NCBI RefSeq assembly: GCF_000369405.1
Contig: NZ_KB850000.1
Span: forward strand, 1 to 64,000
Source of the DNA: Acinetobacter sp. ANC 3929
GTDB lineage: Bacteria; Pseudomonadota; Gammaproteobacteria; Pseudomonadales; Moraxellaceae
Reading direction: 5' to 3'
DNA length: 64,000 nucleotides
The number at the start of each line of letters is the position of its first letter. Within the stretch, counting starts at the first letter, position 1. Made by a program: the position numbers and the translations under genes. This document shows positions 36,222 through 44,321 of this stretch, piece by piece. The notes under the pieces are model-generated. The model was not told where the DNA came from. It ran no database searches and saw only the letters and a list, made by a program, of their open reading frames with translations.

Positions 36222-39200
36222 ATGAACCAATGTGTGATGAGCGCAAAAAATATTATTCGTGGTAAGCACCACCCAGAATTTTTACAGCATGAAGTCCTTG
36301 CCGATATTTTTATTCAAACGGCACAAACATTCCCAGAAAAAATCGCCCTGATCGAATCTGAGCAAGAGCTGCGTTATGGTGAGCTCTACCAGCAAGCCTT
36401 GCTCATGGCGCAGCATTTAACCCTTAAGGGCGTAAAAGCTGGTGATATCATTGGCTTATGGCTGCCGCGAGGTATTGAATTATTAAAATCTCAGTTGGCG
36501 ATTTGTCTGAGTGGCGCAGCTTGGTTGCCGTTTGATATGGATACCCCAGCAGATCGTATTGCGGTTTGTCTGGAAGATGCTGCGGCAGTAGGGATGATTA
36601 CCAACGATGAATGGTATGAACATCTACAAGATGTTCCACAGACTAAATGGACTGATACTGAATTACAGCGACCGTTGTATGAGACTGTGGAATTAGCCAA
36701 AACCACACCCGAACAGCCTGCCTATATTATTTATACCTCGGGCTCAACAGGAAAGCCGAAAGGCATTGTGATTACCCAGAAGAATATTTGCCATTTCCTA
36801 CGTAGTGAAAACAGTATTTTAGGGATTCAGGAACAGGACAAGGTTTATCAGGGTTTCTCCGTTGCCTTTGATATGTCCTTTGAAGAAATCTGGTTGTCTT
36901 ATCTCGTTGGGGCAAGTTTGTGGATTGCACCAAAATCCTTAGTCAGCGATCCAGAACGGTTATGTCAAACGCTGAAACAGCAACAGATTACCGTATTACA
37001 TGCTGTACCAACTTTGTTGGCTCTATTTCCTGAAGATGTCCCGAACTTGCGTATTATCAACTTAGGTGGGGAAATGTGCCCTGATTCATTGGTGGAACGT
37101 TGGGCCTTACCACACCATCAAATGTTTAATACCTATGGCCCGACTGAAACGACAGTGTCTGCCAGTTTAGAATTATTACAGCAGGGCAAGCCCGTAACCA
37201 TAGGTAAACCACTACCGAATTACGGCATGTTGGTGATTAATGCAGAGCGAGAGTTATTGGCTCAAGGTGAAACGGGTGAGCTTTGTATTTTTGGTCCGAG
37301 TGTCGCACAAGGCTATTTAGGCCGAGCTGATTTAACCGCTGATAAATTTATTGAGAATCCTTGGGCAAATAATGAGGATGAAATCAGCTTGTATCGTACT
37401 GGAGACCTCGCCAAAATTGATGAGTTTGGTCAGGTGCATTGTTTAGGCCGTGCCGATGATCAAATCAAAATTCGGGGTTTCCGTGTCGAACTCGGTGAAA
37501 TTGAAGCTGCATTATGTGATCTTGATGGGATTGGAACGGCAGCAGTCATTCTAAGAGTTGAAGATGGTATTGATCAGCTGATTGCTTTTATTGCACCTGA
37601 GTTGGAGGCAAAACAAGCGATTGAAATTAAGCAGCTCAGATACCAGCTTAGTCAACGTTTACCGCCGTATATGGTGCCAAATCGCTTTGAAATTATTGAA
37701 GAAGTGCCACGTTTATTGTCTGGGAAAATTGACCGTAAGGCATTGAAAGCCCGTCCATTAACCAGCGTGATTGATCGGAGTGAATCTGACCAGCCACAGA
37801 ATGAGGCTGAAGAGATTTTATTTGAGATTTTGAATCGTTTATTTCCGAATATCCCCATCAAGTTAGACTCAGATTTCTTTGATGATCTCGGAGGACATTC
37901 CTTACTCGCTGCTGTACTGATCTCGAATTTACGTGAACATTCTCAATATAGCCATCTGACCATTCAAAGCTTATATCAGGCCAGAAAAGTCGGGGCGATT
38001 GCAGCTTTAATGTTAGAACAACCTGAACCTTCCGTATTTGATCGTCAGATTGGACAAGACAATCCGCGCAATCAAAGCTATAAATGGCTTTGTGGGATTG
38101 CACAGGTGGTGACGATTCCTGTACTGATCTCGATTAATATTCTGCAATGGTTGGCACCATTCTTTACCTATCACTATTTCACAGGTGGTACACGAGATAG
38201 TATTCCTTATGCAATCGTGCTGTCATTATTGGTTTATATCAGTGTGATTATTGCCAGTTTTGCAGTTTCAATTACGGTAAAACGTTTACTGATGTTAGGG
38301 GTTGGTGCAGGTCGTTATCCATTATGGGGAATGACGTATTTCCGTTGGTGGTTAGCTGATCGGATCAGCAGTATTTCACCTGTATATTTACTTTCTGGTT
38401 CAACCTTATTGAATTTATACCTTAAAGCACTTGGGGCGAAGATTGGGCACGATGTCACCATTAGCTCAGTGCATATCCGTATGCCATCTTTATTACAGAT
38501 TGAAGATGGGGTCAGTATTGGTTCAAATGTAAATCTAGAGAATGCCAAAGTGGAACACGGGCATTTGGTCTTAGGTTCCATCCAACTCAAACAAGACAGT
38601 TATGTAGGATCGTATGCTGTATTGGAAGAAAATACCGTGTTAGAACGGCAAGCGCATGTGAATGCTTTAACCTCAATTGAATATGGGACGACGGTACCGG
38701 CAGGTGAAATTTGGGATGGAACACCAGCGAAAAAAATAGGTCATATTGATGAGCTTGAATCATTAGCTGCACGTCCAAAGTTATCTTTACTGCGCAAATT
38801 TTCTGAATATGGTTATTACAGTGTCAGTGCTTTAATCATTGCGTGTTTGTTCTTTATTCCGATTTTTCCAAGTTTTTTATTGGTCGACTGGTTAGATGTC
38901 AATGTGTTTAATATTGACCCAAATAATCATGTTCAAACGGCATTGTATTATTTCATTCTTGCCATTCCTGCCAGTGCCATGATGATGGTCATTACCGCAT
39001 TAATCTCTTCAGCTATACGTAAGGTTGTATTACCGCGTTTAGAGACAGGCACTTATGCCATACATGGTGGTGTTTACTATCGTAAATGGTTCGCAGCTCA
39101 GATTTTAGAAACTAGTTTACAGACTTTACATGGTTTGTTTGCAACCTTATATGCTCCGACATGGTTCCGGATGTTGGGCGCGAAGGTGGGTAAAAATACA

Positions 39201-40220
39201 GAAATTTCGACTGCCACAGGTGTAATTCCTGAAATGCTGACTCTAGGTGAGGAAAGCTTTATTGCTGATGCGGTCATGTTGGGCGATGAAGAGATTAAAG
39301 GCGGCTGGATGACGTTGAAATCTACTCAAATTGGGAATCGTAGTTTTGTTGGGAATAGTGCTTATATCGCGGATGGTACAGTATTACCTGATAATGTTTT
39401 GATTGGTGTGCAATCGAAAACGCCAGATAACCGAGAAATGTATTCAGGTCAGACATGGTTTGGTTCGCCACCTTTACTGTTGCCAGCGCGTGAAGCAGCA
39501 GCGCAATATCCAGATCATCTAACCTTTAAACCAAGTATCAAACGCCGTTTCATGCGAGGGCTGATTGAGGGTTTACGTATTGTATTACCGACAGCACTTG
39601 CTATTGGTGTAGGCTATATGATTGTTTTAGAAGTGATTGATGTCATTAATGACTATAGTATTGCGATGGGGCTATTGGCTTTAACTATGGCTGGACTGTT
39701 ATATGGTGTCGGTTGTTTTGTCATTGTGACCGTATTGAAATGGGCTTTAATTGGACGTTATCAACCACGTTCATCACCCATGTGGACGATGTTCGTCTGG
39801 TTAAGCGAAGGCATTACTAGTCTCTATGAATCTGTTGCCATTCCAAACTTTTTGAATTATTTAAGAGGGACTCCGATGTTGCCTTTCTTCTTGCGTCTTT
39901 TAGGCGTCGGGATTGGTAAGGATGTCTATCTGGATACGGTTGATATTACTGAATTTGACTGCGTAAAGATTGGGGACCGTGCTGAGTTTAATAGCTTCTC
40001 TGGACCTCAAACGCATTTATTTGAAGACCGCATCATGAAAATTGGTCAAGTCAATATCGGCAGTGATGTCGTGGTGAATTCGCGTAGTATCATTTTATAC
40101 AATGCCAATGTGGCCGATCATGCGGTATTGGGTCCACTGACGTTGGTAATGAAAGGAGAGAATATTCCTGCAAAATCAGCATGGATTGGCTCACCTGCAG
40201 TGCCTTGGAAACATAGTTAA
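36222..40220 (+). CDS. Pls/PosA-type membrane non-ribosomal peptide synthetase (epsilon-poly-lysine synthetase-like)
   Basis: A 1332-residue single-module NRPS with a membrane C-terminus. The adenylation domain (about 25-525) carries YIIYTSGSTGKPKG (about 167-180), NTYGPTETT, YRTGDL, GRADDQIKIRGFRVELGEIE and LLSGKIDRKAL. A carrier domain follows (DDLGGHSLLAAVL, phosphopantetheine Ser near 559). There is no condensation or thioesterase domain. Instead there are three repeats of a TM-helix pair plus a left-handed hexapeptide-repeat domain (TM near 630-690, 870-935 and 1110-1170). This plan and length match epsilon-poly-L-lysine synthetase Pls (about 1319 residues). A hand-read specificity pocket has Glu at the position of GrsA Trp239, which would suit a basic amino acid. 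The product is not known. It is a stand-alone gene between pqiABC and its own terminator. Confidence 0.88.
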   Translation: MNQCVMSAKNIIRGKHHPEFLQHEVLADIFIQTAQTFPEKIALIESEQELRYGELYQQALLMAQHLTLKGVKAGDIIGLWLPRGIELLKSQLAICLSGAAWLPFDMDTPADRIAVCLEDAAAVGMITNDEWYEHLQDVPQTKWTDTELQRPLYETVELAKTTPEQPAYIIYTSGSTGKPKGIVITQKNICHFLRSENSILGIQEQDKVYQGFSVAFDMSFEEIWLSYLVGASLWIAPKSLVSDPERLCQTLKQQQITVLHAVPTLLALFPEDVPNLRIINLGGEMCPDSLVERWALPHHQMFNTYGPTETTVSASLELLQQGKPVTIGKPLPNYGMLVINAERELLAQGETGELCIFGPSVAQGYLGRADLTADKFIENPWANNEDEISLYRTGDLAKIDEFGQVHCLGRADDQIKIRGFRVELGEIEAALCDLDGIGTAAVILRVEDGIDQLIAFIAPELEAKQAIEIKQLRYQLSQRLPPYMVPNRFEIIEEVPRLLSGKIDRKALKARPLTSVIDRSESDQPQNEAEEILFEILNRLFPNIPIKLDSDFFDDLGGHSLLAAVLISNLREHSQYSHLTIQSLYQARKVGAIAALMLEQPEPSVFDRQIGQDNPRNQSYKWLCGIAQVVTIPVLISINILQWLAPFFTYHYFTGGTRDSIPYAIVLSLLVYISVIIASFAVSITVKRLLMLGVGAGRYPLWGMTYFRWWLADRISSISPVYLLSGSTLLNLYLKALGAKIGHDVTISSVHIRMPSLLQIEDGVSIGSNVNLENAKVEHGHLVLGSIQLKQDSYVGSYAVLEENTVLERQAHVNALTSIEYGTTVPAGEIWDGTPAKKIGHIDELESLAARPKLSLLRKFSEYGYYSVSALIIACLFFIPIFPSFLLVDWLDVNVFNIDPNNHVQTALYYFILAIPASAMMMVITALISSAIRKVVLPRLETGTYAIHGGVYYRKWFAAQILETSLQTLHGLFATLYAPTWFRMLGAKVGKNTEISTATGVIPEMLTLGEESFIADAVMLGDEEIKGGWMTLKSTQIGNRSFVGNSAYIADGTVLPDNVLIGVQSKTPDNREMYSGQTWFGSPPLLLPAREAAAQYPDHLTFKPSIKRRFMRGLIEGLRIVLPTALAIGVGYMIVLEVIDVINDYSIAMGLLALTMAGLLYGVGCFVIVTVLKWALIGRYQPRSSPMWTMFVWLSEGITSLYESVAIPNFLNYLRGTPMLPFFLRLLGVGIGKDVYLDTVDITEFDCVKIGDRAEFNSFSGPQTHLFEDRIMKIGQVNIGSDVVVNSRSIILYNANVADHAVLGPLTLVMKGENIPAKSAWIGSPAVPWKHS

Positions 40221-40239
40221 TTATTTATAAGTGATCACA

Positions 40240-40276
40240 AAAAGGGATAAGAAAATAATTTTTTCTTATCCCTTTT
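40240..40276. terminator. Bidirectional terminator between Pls-like and DUF347 genes
   Basis: AAAAGGGATAAGAAAA (40240-40255) and TTTTCTTATCCCTTTT (40261-40276) form a perfect 16-bp stem over a 5-nt loop; the flanking genes converge here. Confidence 0.9.
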
Positions 40277-40309
40277 CTATATGTGCTGTGAAGAGGATTG
40301 AAGAAAGAT

Positions 40310-41074
40310 TTAATGTGCTGTTGAAGCAGGTTTGGATTTAAAAAACACTAAACAAACAAGGATAAAAGCCAATAATACAAAAGAAGCACCGAATCGGCTT
40401 AAATCCAGCCCACCGTGATCAAGTGGTTTATCTAAAAAATCACCTAAGACAGCACCGAGAGGCCTAGTTAAAACAAAAGCCGACCAGAATAAAAATGTTC
40501 TAGAGATTTTGGTCCAGTAATATAAGGCAATCAAGATAAGCAGTAATGCACCAAAGATCAGAGCAGCCCCTGTATAACCTAGTCCTTGGGTATCTGCCGT
40601 CCAGTCACCAAGCGCTGTTCCTAAGGTTTGAGAGAACATAATGGTGACCCAGTAAAAGGCTTCGGTCTTTGCAGACTGGACACTGTTTACCGCAATATTG
40701 CCACAGCTCCAATACCAGATCGTAAGCGAGCTAAGCAGTAGAGTGAGTAAAATAATACTCCCCCCGAGATAACCTATGCCTAGAGAACGATCGACGAAAT
40801 CAGCAATGGTGGTTCCCAGTGTAGTGGTTGAGATAATGGTTGCCCAATATAAGAAAGGTTTGTATTGTTTGGCTTTCATTTGCAATGAAACAAAACCAAT
40901 AAAAATAATAGAAAAAATACATGTACTTAAGATATAACCTAGATTGAGCGACATTGATAAAGCATCACCAGCCGTTTCACCGAGTGTTGTTGCTGCAATT
41001 TTTATAATCCAGAATAGCAATGTCACTTCAGGTACTTTGCTCAATACGTCAGACAGACTATTTTTGTTATCCAT
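40310..41074 (-). CDS. DUF347-repeat (COG4705-type) integral membrane protein
   Basis: 254 residues, about eight TM helices built from four copies of a two-helix repeat. Each copy carries a T-LG-t-xxD signature: TTLGETAGDALS, TTLGTTIADFVD, QTLGTALGDWTAD and RPLGAVLGDFLD. This is the DUF347 family, whose substrate is not established to my knowledge; the conserved acidic residue inside each membrane repeat suggests ion transport. The ATG at 41074 is followed by the divergent PAP2 gene with about 160 nt between. It ends facing the Pls-like gene terminator. Confidence 0.82.
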   Translation of the reverse strand: MDNKNSLSDVLSKVPEVTLLFWIIKIAATTLGETAGDALSMSLNLGYILSTCIFSIIFIGFVSLQMKAKQYKPFLYWATIISTTTLGTTIADFVDRSLGIGYLGGSIILLTLLLSSLTIWYWSCGNIAVNSVQSAKTEAFYWVTIMFSQTLGTALGDWTADTQGLGYTGAALIFGALLLILIALYYWTKISRTFLFWSAFVLTRPLGAVLGDFLDKPLDHGGLDLSRFGASFVLLAFILVCLVFFKSKPASTAH

Positions 41075-41233
41075 AATTCACTCCAATTGAAGGGTGGATC
41101 AAATTTAGGATTTTTTTATTAATAGCGACTTAAAATTAAATTGTAATGCTGTTAGGTTTTTAAGCGTATTTAATTTTATTTTAAGCTGATCTTTTTATAT
41201 TTGCATCGTCAAACCATCATGGAACGATTGACG

Positions 41234-41794
41234 ATGTCAATTGAAACTATCGATATCAGCTTGTTTAATTGGATTAATTCGACTGCAACTCAAAATCCTA
41301 TTTTAGATAAAGCTGCATTATTCGCTTCACATAATTTAATTGCTGTATTATTTGTGTTTTTAATCACCTCATTGTTTTTTAGGGATAAAAAATACCGAGT
41401 ACAGTTTATCAAGATGCTTATTACCATCGTCGTTTCTTTATTGGTCACGCAATTCATTCATGCGATCTATTACCATCCACGGCCATTTGACCTTGGCATT
41501 GGGCATATCCTAACAGGGCATGGTTCATCTTCTTCATTTCCAAGCCAACATACCTTGACTGTGGCAACGATTGCTTTTTCTTACTTAGTTTCGGGCTATC
41601 GAAAAATAGGAAGTGCAGCATTGCTATTGGCTTTAATTGTTGGTTGGTCAAGGGTTTATATTGGTGTTCATTTTCCTTTTGATGTATTAGGCTCATTTAT
41701 TATTGCTTTTATATTGGTATTAGGAATGAATGTAATATTTAAGGAATTTATTTTTAAAGTGAAAAAAACAGTTCCCATATCTGTTGTTGATTAA
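41234..41794 (+). CDS. PAP2-family membrane phosphatase (undecaprenyl-diphosphatase-like)
   Basis: 186 residues from the ATG at 41234 (upstream in-frame starts at 41219 and a TTG at 41201 lack a ribosome binding site). Five or six TM helices with the three PAP2 motifs: YYHPRPFD (K/R-X6-RP type), SFPSQHT and GWSRVYIGVHFPFDVLGS with catalytic His and Asp. The order and size match BcrC-type undecaprenyl-pyrophosphate phosphatases, which recycle the lipid carrier for cell-wall synthesis; a lipid A-related phosphatase is the alternative. A bidirectional terminator follows. Confidence 0.86.
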   Translation: MSIETIDISLFNWINSTATQNPILDKAALFASHNLIAVLFVFLITSLFFRDKKYRVQFIKMLITIVVSLLVTQFIHAIYYHPRPFDLGIGHILTGHGSSSSFPSQHTLTVATIAFSYLVSGYRKIGSAALLLALIVGWSRVYIGVHFPFDVLGSFIIAFILVLGMNVIFKEFIFKVKKTVPISVVD

Positions 41795-41857
41795 GCTAAA
41801 TTTAATATTATTGTTATTTTGATTATACAAAAAATATCTTAATTTTATATTAGAATT

Positions 41858-41896
41858 AAAACCTATGGATATTTATATGCATAGGTTTTATTTAAT
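41858..41896. terminator. Bidirectional terminator between PAP2 gene and tagX
   Basis: AAAACCTATG (41858-41867) and CATAGGTTTT (41880-41889) stem, A and T runs on the outer sides. Confidence 0.8.
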
Positions 41897-41916
41897 TTAG
41901 GCTTATTCTGAAAAAA

Positions 41917-42885
41917 TTAAGACTCATCTGCCCTTGCTGTTAACTGTCCTTCTGCAGTCAGTTGTTCAGCCATTTTCTTGGTTTTTCTTAAGCCCGGCAT
42001 ACGATATTCTGTATGTCCAAAGTCTTTAATCGATTTCCAGCGGCCACCCCAAGTTAATCCGACAGACTCGGCAACTTGTCCATATAGCTCATAACCACGC
42101 ATAGCCCAAGGATCGCGTTCAGTAATCACGACTTTACCATTGCGCTTAAAGGCAACATCCGCTGCTAAACCAAACTGGTGATAGCTTTGATAGCCTTTAG
42201 CACGGGTTGTATTTGGATTACCTGCTAACATATTTTGGCGACTTGGGCTGCGATAGCCTTCAAGTAAAACTAGCTCATAACCATGTTGTTCTTTCATGAT
42301 TTTAAAGACCATGAGCAGACGTTGCTTATAGCGTGGATTGATTTTGTCCCATTTACGATCAACCAGGGATGAATCCAAGCTGCCATGAGAATGGGTTATT
42401 GGAATCTCAATTTGAGATGCATCAATACTTGGATCTGTCGGGTGCTGAGCTTGATAAGCTTGTTCTAAACGAGTTGCCTCTACGATTGCATCTCGGATCA
42501 GCGTATCGTCAACATCGGGCGGAGGACTGAGCATTTCACCATTGAGTAAACTATAAATCTGTGGGTCTGTTTCTTTTAAATACTCTGCTTCAATTCGTGT
42601 GGAATTGATCGGGCGTGTAAATGCAAAAATCATAATACTGGCAAATAAAAAGAAGCCCGCGATTAAAATCCACCATTGCTGTAGGTGCCAATGAGATTGT
42701 AGTTTTTCTGGCGAAGCTGCTTGATGCATATTCTCTGCGAACTGCATGGCATTGACGATTTTCTTTTTGCTGCTTGGGAGCAGTGAATGCAATAAGTGTT
42801 TGGATTTATGGCGTAGCTCATAAGACATGAGCAACGTCAATCCAATTGCAACTGCAACGAAGCAGAAGAAGATAAACCAAATCAT
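41917..42885 (-). CDS. tagX: T6SS peptidoglycan endopeptidase TagX
   Basis: 322 residues, with an N-terminal TM helix (about 1-22), a second one near 72-90, and a C-terminal M15/VanY-like zinc peptidase domain: GYRSPSRQNMLAG, SYHQFGLAADVAF with the His and Asp zinc ligands, and DFGHTEYRM with the last His. TagX of Acinetobacter baumannii was shown to be an L,D-endopeptidase needed for T6SS activity, thought to open the wall for the apparatus. It is the last gene of the minus-strand T6SS operon, 3 nt after the preceding gene. Confidence 0.88.
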   Translation of the reverse strand: MIWFIFFCFVAVAIGLTLLMSYELRHKSKHLLHSLLPSSKKKIVNAMQFAENMHQAASPEKLQSHWHLQQWWILIAGFFLFASIMIFAFTRPINSTRIEAEYLKETDPQIYSLLNGEMLSPPPDVDDTLIRDAIVEATRLEQAYQAQHPTDPSIDASQIEIPITHSHGSLDSSLVDRKWDKINPRYKQRLLMVFKIMKEQHGYELVLLEGYRSPSRQNMLAGNPNTTRAKGYQSYHQFGLAADVAFKRNGKVVITERDPWAMRGYELYGQVAESVGLTWGGRWKSIKDFGHTEYRMPGLRKTKKMAEQLTAEGQLTARADES

Positions 42886-42888
42886 TTT

Positions 42889-43494
42889 TTATTTGAGGTC
42901 ATTTACAGCAAAAGGCTTTTGGGTCACTTTAATTTGTACTGTTGCTTCTGGCGCTTCAACTTCAGCTTCAGGTGTTTTTGTTGGAGCGGCTTTCGCTGGT
43001 TGAGGGGCTGCTGGCTTAACAGTCTTATTTGTCATTGGCACGGTCTCATTTTTCCCCTGCGGTAACTTTGTAGGAACGACCTTTTGCTGTGGTTTGGCAT
43101 TTGGCTCATTGGCAAAAGGGGAAACCTGCTGCCCACTCGGAGCAGGCGCTGCTGGTGTGCGCTGGAAGAATTTGTTTAAATCATTACTTCCTGGTTGAGC
43201 AATGTTATTCTCTTCAACGGGTTCTGTTGTTTCGTGCTGAATAGTCGCAACTTCATCCGTATTATGAGTTGTTGCTTTTGCATTCGGCATGACGGTTGGA
43301 TTTTCTTCAATCGTTTGTTCTTGCTGTGGCATTGCTGTATCGGCCGGATTTGAACCCATAACAAAAACAAAGAAAATCAGAGAGGTAAAAAGTACCCCTG
43401 AAATAAATCCAATAATTATATAAATTACAGGCGATAAGGTTTTTTTCTTATTGGTCTGTAATATGCGTAAAGAAGTTGTTCTTTCCTGAGTCAT
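42889..43494 (-). CDS. T6SS-linked single-pass membrane protein of unknown function
   Basis: 201 residues: a cytoplasmic basic N-terminus, one TM helix (VIYIIIGFISGVLFTSLIFFVFVMG, about 23-47), then a long Pro/Ala/Lys/Gln-rich periplasmic region without recognised domain. The C-terminus (VQIKVTQKPFAVNDLK) is the only ordered-looking part. The composition is like that of SPOR-type septal proteins, but I see no SPOR domain. It sits between tssL and tagX and presumably belongs to the T6SS envelope complex; it probably corresponds to one of the Acinetobacter-specific asa genes, but I cannot fix which. Confidence 0.7.
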   Translation of the reverse strand: MTQERTTSLRILQTNKKKTLSPVIYIIIGFISGVLFTSLIFFVFVMGSNPADTAMPQQEQTIEENPTVMPNAKATTHNTDEVATIQHETTEPVEENNIAQPGSNDLNKFFQRTPAAPAPSGQQVSPFANEPNAKPQQKVVPTKLPQGKNETVPMTNKTVKPAAPQPAKAAPTKTPEAEVEAPEATVQIKVTQKPFAVNDLK

Positions 43495-43504
43495 ACGTTA
43501 TCAA

Positions 43505-44311
43505 CTAAGGCAAATGAATGGTGATATGTGCTTCCTCAGCTGGTGCAGAAATCACATTTTGATAAGGGTTTAAAGCAGCCTGATTTTGTTTTGACAGCAT
43601 GAACTTTAAACCCGCAAAAGTGAGTGCAGCAAACATCAGCAAGAAGATCAGAATCCAGAAAAAAGGAAGTTCATGATGAATAATATGTTTAATCTGATCA
43701 GGAATTGCTGCAAATGGAGAGAAGGCTGCTTTTTTACCTTTGAGATAATCAATCTCATCGCCGACACGAGCGACCAGATGGTTTAAGCTCTCGACTGATT
43801 CAAGTCGATACTTCCCTTGAAAACCAAGCAATAAACAGTAATGGAAAACTTCAAGCGAAGCCAAACGCTCTTTGCCACGACTACGTAGTTGTTCCAGTAT
43901 TTCAAAAAAGCGGTAACCTGCGAGTTGAGAACCGAATAAACTCAATTGTAGCGGACTGATCAACCAAGTATTTTGCAAATTAAAATAAGCAGGGTCTTGC
44001 TGAGTCGCAATGGTTTCATCAATTAGTGCACAAAATGCATATTTTGAATCATGAATATCATCCGCAGAAAATTGCAATCGTTTGGCTTGTTGCTCAAAGC
44101 GATTTAATAGATCCAGAATCTTTTCACGAAAATCATTCGGATTGGCAGGAATATAACGATTACGAATTAAGAAAACCAGATAAAACCCATCATGCAATAG
44201 GTCAATCAAATTGGTCACTTGTACTTTATTCTGTGGTTGATCAGCGGTAGGGAGACCTGAACCGATTTTTCCATCATCAAATAAAGAAGGGATGCCTGTT
44301 GGTTGAGTCAT
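43505..44311 (-). CDS. tssL: T6SS membrane-complex protein TssL (IcmH/DotU)
   Basis: 268 residues. Cytoplasmic DotU domain (about 28-215; NLIDLLHDGFYLVFLIRN, YAFCALIDETIA, LQLSLFGSQLAGYRFFEILEQL, ESLEVFHYCLLLGFQGKYR-like), then a single C-terminal TM helix (FFWILIFLLMFAALTFAGLKFML) and a short periplasmic tail. It pairs with TssM in the membrane complex. There is no OmpA-like peptidoglycan-binding extension, so anchoring must come from TagN or another protein. Confidence 0.94.
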   Translation of the reverse strand: MTQPTGIPSLFDDGKIGSGLPTADQPQNKVQVTNLIDLLHDGFYLVFLIRNRYIPANPNDFREKILDLLNRFEQQAKRLQFSADDIHDSKYAFCALIDETIATQQDPAYFNLQNTWLISPLQLSLFGSQLAGYRFFEILEQLRSRGKERLASLEVFHYCLLLGFQGKYRLESVESLNHLVARVGDEIDYLKGKKAAFSPFAAIPDQIKHIIHHELPFFWILIFLLMFAALTFAGLKFMLSKQNQAALNPYQNVISAPAEEAHITIHLP

Positions 44312-44321
44312 TGTTGTTCTC

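Noticed and set aside
36222..40220. Pls-like gene as an ordinary siderophore NRPS
   Set aside because: No condensation, thioesterase or further modules, and the C-terminus is a membrane and hexapeptide-repeat region, unlike siderophore assembly lines.
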